Of a DNA stretch of 12,000 bases, positions 7,857 to 12,000 are shown piece by piece. Source of the DNA: CBFCZU01 sp965602635 (GTDB lineage: Bacteria; Planctomycetota; Phycisphaerae; SM23-33); NCBI GenBank assembly GCA_965602635.1, contig CBFCZU010000133.1, forward strand, positions 1 through 12,000, written 5' to 3'. The translations under genes and the position numbers were made by a program. The number at the start of each line of letters is the position of its first letter. Positions within the stretch are counted from its first letter, which is position 1. The notes beneath the pieces were generated by a model. The model did no database searches. It was not told where the DNA came from and was given only the letters and a program-made list of their open reading frames with translations.

Positions 7857-7862
7857 AAGGAG
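7857..7862 (+). promoter_or_regulatory. Sialidase ribosome binding site
   Basis: AAGGAG lies seven bases before ATG 7870. It fixes the start at the signal peptide; the frame stays open about 119 codons further upstream, but that stretch has no protein-like features. Confidence 0.75.
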
Positions 7863-7869
7863 ACAAGCA

Positions 7870-9063
7870 ATGCGAGGTCTAGCGACAGGCGCTCTTCCGG
7901 CGTTGCTCTGGCTCGGGTCGGTCGCATCGGCATCGGCAGGTGAGAAGGGCATTGACTTCCGGAAGGATGTGTTCATCCGAGGCCAGGGCGGATATCACAC
8001 GTACCGTATCCCGACGATGGTCGTCACTTCCAAGGGAACCGTTCTTCTGTTCTGCGAAGGCCGAAAGCACAGCCGGAGAGACGGCGGCGATATTGATATG
8101 CTTCTGAAGCGCAGCGAGGACGGCGGCAGGACCTGGTCGGAACAGATGGTTCTCCTTGACGAGGGCCCCGGCCGGGTGGGCAATCCATGCGCCATCATTG
8201 AGCGGGACACCGACGTCGTTCATCTGCTCTTCACCCGAGGCGGCGGCGAATGCCTGTTCTACACGAAGAGCGCCGATGATGGGAAGACGTGGTCCAAACT
8301 GGTCACGACGTCCGATGTGCCGGAACAGAAGGAGTACTCGGGAACATCGTTCCTGAGAGGCTTTGGCGGCTCGCCCGTACGGATCGGGGCCGGACCCGTT
8401 CATGGAATCCAGACGAAGAAGGGGCGGCTCATCGCTCCATCGTACGTTGGCAGGACTGTGGATGGGAAACCCCGCGGCGGGTCCTGCATCATCTATTCCG
8501 ACGATGGCGGCAAGACGTGGAAGGCTGGAGGGGTTGTACCCTTCGTGGGCGACCTACGCCACGGCGAATGTACGGTCGTCGAGAGGAGCGACGGCTCGTT
8601 GCTGATGAACATGCGAACCAGCGCCCCCGGGCTCTACGCCCTCGGCTACCGAGCGGCGTCCACCAGTGGCGATGCGGGTGCCACGTGGTCAAAGCCCGTC
8701 TTGGATAAGAACCTGTCCGAGCCGGCCTGTCAAGCGAGTATGATCCGCCTGAACGAGAAAGAAATCCTGTTCCTGAACCCGGCTGTACACAGGAAAGGCG
8801 GGTTTCACCTCTGGAGCCGACGGAATCTCACCCTGCGGCTGAGTCGAGACGACGGACGCACCTGGCCAGTCAGCCGCGTCCTCAATAAGGGTCTGGCGGG
8901 CTATTCCGACATGGCTGTGACGAAGAAGGGCAAGATCCTCTGCGTCTTCGAGAACGGCAAAAGGGATTACTGCGAGAAGATCTCCATCGTCCAGGTCGAT
9001 CCGGCATGGCTCGCCACCGGCAAGGAGGCACAGCAACCACCAACGAAAAAAGCACAGGAGTAG
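7870..9063 (+). CDS. Secreted exo-alpha-sialidase (neuraminidase), GH33-type
   Basis: 397 aa, normal for a single-domain bacterial sialidase. Residues 1-23 are a signal peptide (ALPALLWLGSVASASA|G). YRIP (45-48) supplies the first carboxylate-binding Arg, R46. EGRKHSRRDGGDID (63-76) holds the probable acid/base Asp, D71. HGE (E233) and GYSD (Y345) fit the Glu-Tyr nucleophile pair, and R249 (NMR) the second Arg; the third is R308, R317 or R318. Five Asp boxes mark the propeller blades: 82-89, 134-141, 210-217, 266-273 and 325-332, the fourth being degenerate (SGDAGATW). GPVHGIQ and CQAS also fit the family. It should hydrolyse terminal sialic acids, or a related nonulosonic acid, from glycans outside the cytoplasm. 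The SGNH esterase gene begins 68 bp downstream on the same strand, probably co-transcribed, and could remove O-acetyl groups that block sialidases. The C-terminal tail (QQPPTKKAQE) is low complexity. Confidence 0.92.
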   Translation: MRGLATGALPALLWLGSVASASAGEKGIDFRKDVFIRGQGGYHTYRIPTMVVTSKGTVLLFCEGRKHSRRDGGDIDMLLKRSEDGGRTWSEQMVLLDEGPGRVGNPCAIIERDTDVVHLLFTRGGGECLFYTKSADDGKTWSKLVTTSDVPEQKEYSGTSFLRGFGGSPVRIGAGPVHGIQTKKGRLIAPSYVGRTVDGKPRGGSCIIYSDDGGKTWKAGGVVPFVGDLRHGECTVVERSDGSLLMNMRTSAPGLYALGYRAASTSGDAGATWSKPVLDKNLSEPACQASMIRLNEKEILFLNPAVHRKGGFHLWSRRNLTLRLSRDDGRTWPVSRVLNKGLAGYSDMAVTKKGKILCVFENGKRDYCEKISIVQVDPAWLATGKEAQQPPTKKAQE

Positions 9064-9118
9064 CCGGCGACAGATACGGTCGATCCCGACAAACCAACCC
9101 CGAACACCCTGAGCACCC

Positions 9119-9125
9119 GAGGTGA
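9119..9125 (+). promoter_or_regulatory. Strong ribosome binding site upstream of the interrupted esterase N-terminus
   Basis: GAGGTGA, a seven-base match to the anti-Shine-Dalgarno complement, lies six bases before ATG 9132. It is better than anything before the internal ATG at 9345, which supports 9132 as the ancestral start. Confidence 0.65.
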
Positions 9126-9131
9126 CAGACT

Positions 9132-9344
9132 ATGGAGAGCTACGTCCCCCGTCGCGCCGCCCCCCGGCCGCTTGGCCACGCGGGCTCATCTCTTCTATAG
9201 GTTCTTGTTGCATGCATTGCGGTCGTCTCCGGCCCTCACGTCGAATGCGGTGAGGCACAGCCTGCGAAGAAGAACCCTGCTGTCACGCCCCAATGTCGCA
9301 TCGTCGAGTGGTGGTTTGCCCGTCACGCCAAGAAGATCGGCGAG
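9132..9344 (+). pseudogene. N-terminal part of the SGNH hydrolase gene, interrupted by in-frame TAG (9198-9200)
   Basis: ATG 9132 is in frame with the hydrolase and follows a strong ribosome binding site. The 22 codons before the TAG end in an Arg-rich then GHAGSSLL segment. After the TAG the frame continues VLVACIAVVSG, HVECGEAQPAKK and VEWWFARHAKKIGEM, leading into the hydrolase. Together this is a good signal peptide plus the WW.RH helix usual before GDSI in this family, broken by a single codon in the hydrophobic core. TTG or CTG to TAG would explain it. No ATG, GTG or TTG lies in frame between the TAG and 9345. Options are a nonsense mutation, a sequence or assembly error, or amber readthrough. 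Confidence 0.65.
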
Positions 9345-9920
9345 ATGAGCAAGGGCGATATTGACCTCTTGATGGTCGGCGATTCGATCACGCACAATTT
9401 CGAGAGTGTTGGCGCCAAAGTCTGGAAGAAACACTTCGAGCCACTCAAGGCGATCAACCTGGGGTTCGGCGGCGATCGTACACAACACGTTCTGTGGCGT
9501 CTGGATCACCTGCCGAAATTGAAAACGGCGCCGAAAGGCGCCGTCGTCCTGATCGGCACGAACAACATCTGCTGGGGCAGTGACTCGCCCAAGCAAGCAG
9601 CCCAAGGCGTTCAGGCGGTTGCTCGGGGACTGACGGGCCTCTACCCCGAAATGGAGGTTCTGGTTCTAGGCGTCTTCCCGCGAAGGCGCACGCTCGACCA
9701 CCCACACCGCAAACAGATCATCGAGCTCAACTCCTACCTCCCCGACTTGCTCAAGGGCATGAAGAACGTCAGGTTCCTGGACATCGGCCCGGAGTTCCTC
9801 GACGACAAGGGCTTCCTGTCCAAAGAGATGATGCCCGACACGACGCATCCGAGCGAGAAAGGGCACGAGATCTGGGCCAATGCGATTGCGCCGGAGTTGA
9901 AGAGAATGTCAGGTGAATGA
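9345..9920 (+). CDS. SGNH/GDSL hydrolase, PAF-acetylhydrolase 1b-like esterase (open part of the gene)
   Basis: 191 aa from ATG 9345, the only usable start after an upstream in-frame TAG; the natural start is probably 9132. Catalytic blocks are intact: GDSIT (Ser14), NLGFGGDRT..VLWRL (oxyanion Gly), IGTNN (Asn73) and DTTH (Asp165, His168). GDSI, FGGD.T.HVLWRL and GTNN closely follow the alpha subunits of platelet-activating-factor acetylhydrolase 1b, the label such bacterial esterases usually get. The reaction is probably removal of acetyl groups from sugars or lipids; next to a sialidase, sialate O-acetyl esterase activity is a reasonable guess. Starting at 9345 the protein lacks a signal peptide and the preceding helix, so it would stay cytoplasmic and may fold poorly. 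There is only a weak ribosome binding site before 9345. It converges on paralog C, with 58 bp between the stop codons and no clear terminator. Confidence 0.82.
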   Translation: MSKGDIDLLMVGDSITHNFESVGAKVWKKHFEPLKAINLGFGGDRTQHVLWRLDHLPKLKTAPKGAVVLIGTNNICWGSDSPKQAAQGVQAVARGLTGLYPEMEVLVLGVFPRRRTLDHPHRKQIIELNSYLPDLLKGMKNVRFLDIGPEFLDDKGFLSKEMMPDTTHPSEKGHEIWANAIAPELKRMSGE

Positions 9921-9978
9921 GAGAATAGGCCTCTGTGTCTGGGGGAACGTGAGGAGGCGGGGATCGAACGGGGGGACC

Positions 9979-12000
9979 CTATCGCCCGGCCAGCGGCGGC
10001 AGCCGGAAGTCAGGGTCGTCTTTGTGTCTGAGGCCCCTCTTGCCCCTGTAGGTGCCGTAGTACGGGACGTTGGCATCGATCCAGGTGACGATCCTGATGA
10101 ACTCCTCGCGTGTGAGGCCCGCCTTGCAGGGGGCCTTGCGGATTCGCGCCGTCAGCTTGCTCAGATGCGACCCGCGGCTCAGCGGCGGCACGGCGTTGAA
10201 ATTGGCACTGCCGTAGCGACAGTCGGCGTAGCTGACCAGCCTCCTGTTGATCAGGTTCTCGTGGGAGCGATTCCACTTCTGCGTTGGCACGCCGGTCAGG
10301 TCCAGGCGGGCCTTGGGGTCCTTGCCGCTGTGACACCTGACGCAATGCTTGTCGAGTATCGGCTGAATGCCCGAGGCGTAGTGGACCATGCGAGGGCCCG
10401 TGTCGCCCGGCTGGGGCGCGAGCGCCTGGGGCGGACGGCCCAAAGCGATCCGGTGGCCGGGGGCCATGCTCGGCGCCTTCTTCCGCAGTTCGTGGCAGCC
10501 GATGCAGGACCTGACCTCGCCCGGCATGAGGTTGACGAAGGTCGGCATTTGCTGCAATGCCATGTAGTTCTCATCAAGCGCCTGGAAGAAGAGGTTCTCC
10601 CCAGACGGCACGGTGAAACAGCACGATCCGTCTTCGTGAACCTTCGCGACGCCATAGATCTTCTTGCGATGGGGATCGGCTTTGTGGCCGAGGCTCCACG
10701 AGATGCCATGCTGATCCCATGGCCACGCCAGGGCGCCCATCACCCGCAGATACTTGACCCTCCCGCGTTCGATGCCCGTCATGCCCTCGTACACGTCCTG
10801 TACAAACAGCGTGGCGGCATCTTGGTCCTTCACGCTGCCCTTCACGGCTGAAGCGATCGCCACGGGCCTGGGGCGCGGCCGAAACGGCATCGGCTCGAAA
10901 CAAGATAGCCTCTGATCGCGGCACAGCTCCGCCCGGTTACCCCACGCGTCGAGCGCGTAGAGCGCGTAGTCCGACTCGTCAGGCCGCCTCTTCCTGTGTC
11001 CGGTGCCGGGCCTGTGAGAGACCAGGAAGAACTTCTCAGAGAACGGGTACGGGTCCATGAACGTGCCGAAGGGACTCGTGGGGTACCCCATGGAAGGCGG
11101 ATAGCCGACTTCGGGCGTGATGCAAGTCATCGCGTCGGTCGTGCGCCGGCTGCGGCGAGTGTCCACCAGGATCACCGGTCCCACTGCCGCGAAGTGGTGC
11201 CCCCCCCCGATGGTCACGATCCGCGAGCTGCCCGGAATGCTGCGGGCGCTGCTCATCGCGGCCGGCCAGACAGTGTTGTTCTTGTACACGTGGTCCACGC
11301 CGGTCCCATCCGGACGTATCGCCCAGAGGCTCTCCCCGTTGCCCAATCCCTTGTCGACGTACTCCCATCGCGTGTAGAGCACCCGCCCGTCGTTCATCAC
11401 GGAAAGGGCGGTCTCGTTGACGGGGCTGTCCGAAACGCGGCGGAGGTTCCTGCCGTCACCGTCCATGACATACAGGTTCGTGACCGACGCGCCGGGCGCA
11501 CAGAACACGATTTGCATCGCGCGCGTGGACGTGAACATGATCCTGCCGTCGGGCAGATAGCAGGGGTCCATATCGTCGAACTCCCTGCCGATCTGGGTCA
11601 CTCGCCCCTTGCAGCGCCGGACGGCTTCGGCATCCTCGTCGCCTCCGCCGGAGGTCAACTGCCGCAGAGACCCCTTCACCATCCGCCCGGTCGACGGGTC
11701 GATACCGACCTCGTAGATTCGGAAGCTCTTGCCCTCGCCCTCGGGCCTGTACCCAAAAACCACCCTCTTCGCATCGTACGACAGGTCGAACCGGTCGAAC
11801 AGCCCGCCGCTGAGCTCCGGGATGAGCTCGGCGACTTTCCCGCCCGGGCCCACCGGCGAAAGGACGCAGAGGCTACTGCCCAGCTTGCCGCTGTGCTGAT
11901 CGGAGTAGGTGTGTCCGTACCCAGTGGTCGACCGCTTGAGGAACAGAAGCCTGTCGAACTTCAACGCCGGATGGGCCAGCATGACCTCGCGGCGGAACGC
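9979..12000 (-). CDS. HzsA-like diheme cytochrome / beta-propeller protein, paralog C (5' end off right edge)
   Basis: 673 aa in the window. The frame is open to base 12000 (AFRREV before MLAHPALKFD), so the Met at 11982 is internal and the signal peptide and N-terminal sandwich domain(s) lie beyond the edge. The region from MLAHPAL to the stop is 667 aa, against 663 in paralog B, and aligns along its whole length: FDDMDPCYLPDGRIMFTSTR, RWEYVDKGLGNGESLW, MTCITPEVGYP and GMTGIERGRVKYLRVMGA. The first heme motif, CIGCHE, is at 10492-10506 and the second, CVRCHSG, at 10330-10344, followed by KARLDLTG as in PSCyt1-type domains. The C-terminus ends TWIDANVPYYGTYRGK, then DDPDFRLPPLAGR. Localisation and role are as for the other paralogs: extracytoplasmic, probably redox-active, substrate unknown. 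It converges on the esterase gene. Confidence 0.9.
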   Translation of the reverse strand, partial: AFRREVMLAHPALKFDRLLFLKRSTTGYGHTYSDQHSGKLGSSLCVLSPVGPGGKVAELIPELSGGLFDRFDLSYDAKRVVFGYRPEGEGKSFRIYEVGIDPSTGRMVKGSLRQLTSGGGDEDAEAVRRCKGRVTQIGREFDDMDPCYLPDGRIMFTSTRAMQIVFCAPGASVTNLYVMDGDGRNLRRVSDSPVNETALSVMNDGRVLYTRWEYVDKGLGNGESLWAIRPDGTGVDHVYKNNTVWPAAMSSARSIPGSSRIVTIGGGHHFAAVGPVILVDTRRSRRTTDAMTCITPEVGYPPSMGYPTSPFGTFMDPYPFSEKFFLVSHRPGTGHRKRRPDESDYALYALDAWGNRAELCRDQRLSCFEPMPFRPRPRPVAIASAVKGSVKDQDAATLFVQDVYEGMTGIERGRVKYLRVMGALAWPWDQHGISWSLGHKADPHRKKIYGVAKVHEDGSCCFTVPSGENLFFQALDENYMALQQMPTFVNLMPGEVRSCIGCHELRKKAPSMAPGHRIALGRPPQALAPQPGDTGPRMVHYASGIQPILDKHCVRCHSGKDPKARLDLTGVPTQKWNRSHENLINRRLVSYADCRYGSANFNAVPPLSRGSHLSKLTARIRKAPCKAGLTREEFIRIVTWIDANVPYYGTYRGKRGLRHKDDPDFRLPPLAGR

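Larger units (their letters stand above)
7363..7869. other. 507 bp divergent spacer between paralog B and the sialidase
   Basis: The right part has no recognised gene. A minus-strand frame (7504-7866) is open for 120 codons and its distal half has coding-like GC-rich third positions (SGDLGLELGALRG, then DPAEELARSGAQL). I recognise no family, and its start would lie on the sialidase ribosome binding site, so it may be a gene remnant or chance. The left 80 bp hold the paralog B promoter and leader. A weak plus-strand promoter candidate for the sialidase lies at 7689-7717. Confidence 0.5.

Noticed and set aside
7513..7869. N-terminal extension of the sialidase
   Set aside because: The stretch is low-quality sequence without family similarity, and a signal peptide with AAGGAG starts exactly at 7870.
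9921..9978. Terminator between the convergent esterase and paralog C
   Set aside because: The 58 bp are G-rich but I find no GC stem followed by a T-run on either strand.
9913..10851. 312-codon plus-strand frame opposite paralog C
   Set aside because: Shadow of a well-supported minus-strand gene; no ribosome binding site or domain.
1..12000. Anammox hydrazine synthase locus
   Set aside because: Only alpha-like paralogs are seen, with no beta or gamma subunit genes; HzsA-like proteins are widespread in non-anammox planctomycetes, and the reported Tyr ligand position is not conserved.
1..12000. CRISPR arrays, insertion sequences or tRNA genes
   Set aside because: No short regularly spaced repeats, transposase genes or complete cloverleaf sequences were seen; the repeated sequence in the window is explained by paralogy and the internal domain duplication.

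Overview
The window suggests a high-GC member of the PVC superphylum, most likely a heterotrophic planctomycete. The evidence is three secreted HzsA-like/PSCyt1-type cytochrome-propeller proteins, a PQQ-like propeller lipoprotein with the WPQWRGP signature typical of planctomycetes, and a secreted sialidase followed by an SGNH esterase. No 16S rRNA or other decisive marker is present, so the phylum call is inference.

Layout. Minus strand, 1-2486: 5' and middle part of an HzsA-like cytochrome (paralog A), cut by the left edge just before its expected second heme motif. 2487-2639: compact divergent control region with back-to-back promoter candidates, an inverted repeat and a structured leader. 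Plus strand, 2640-3953: PQQ-like propeller lipoprotein. Minus strand, 3934-7362: complete paralog B (1142 aa) with two CXXCH motifs and a duplicated N-terminal beta-sandwich; its 3' end overlaps the propeller gene by 20 bp, tail to tail. 7363-7869: 507 bp divergent spacer. Plus strand, 7870-9063: GH33-type sialidase. Plus strand, 9132-9920: SGNH hydrolase whose signal peptide is interrupted by an in-frame TAG. Minus strand, 9979-12000: paralog C, whose 5' end is beyond the right edge.

How they may work together. Every protein whose N-terminus is visible carries an export signal, so this looks like an envelope or secreted module. The sialidase and esterase would deacetylate and release terminal sugars. 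The three paralogs join carbohydrate-binding-like beta-sandwiches to a TolB-like/HzsA-like propeller and c-type heme sites, so they could carry electrons at a glycan-rich surface; this is a hypothesis. Paralogs A and B share a near-identical translation-initiation leader and the same promoter layout (TTGC.. / 17 bp / TATAAT), suggesting co-regulation as separate single-gene units rather than one operon. Resemblance to the hydrazine synthase alpha subunit is one of fold family; nothing here supports anammox.
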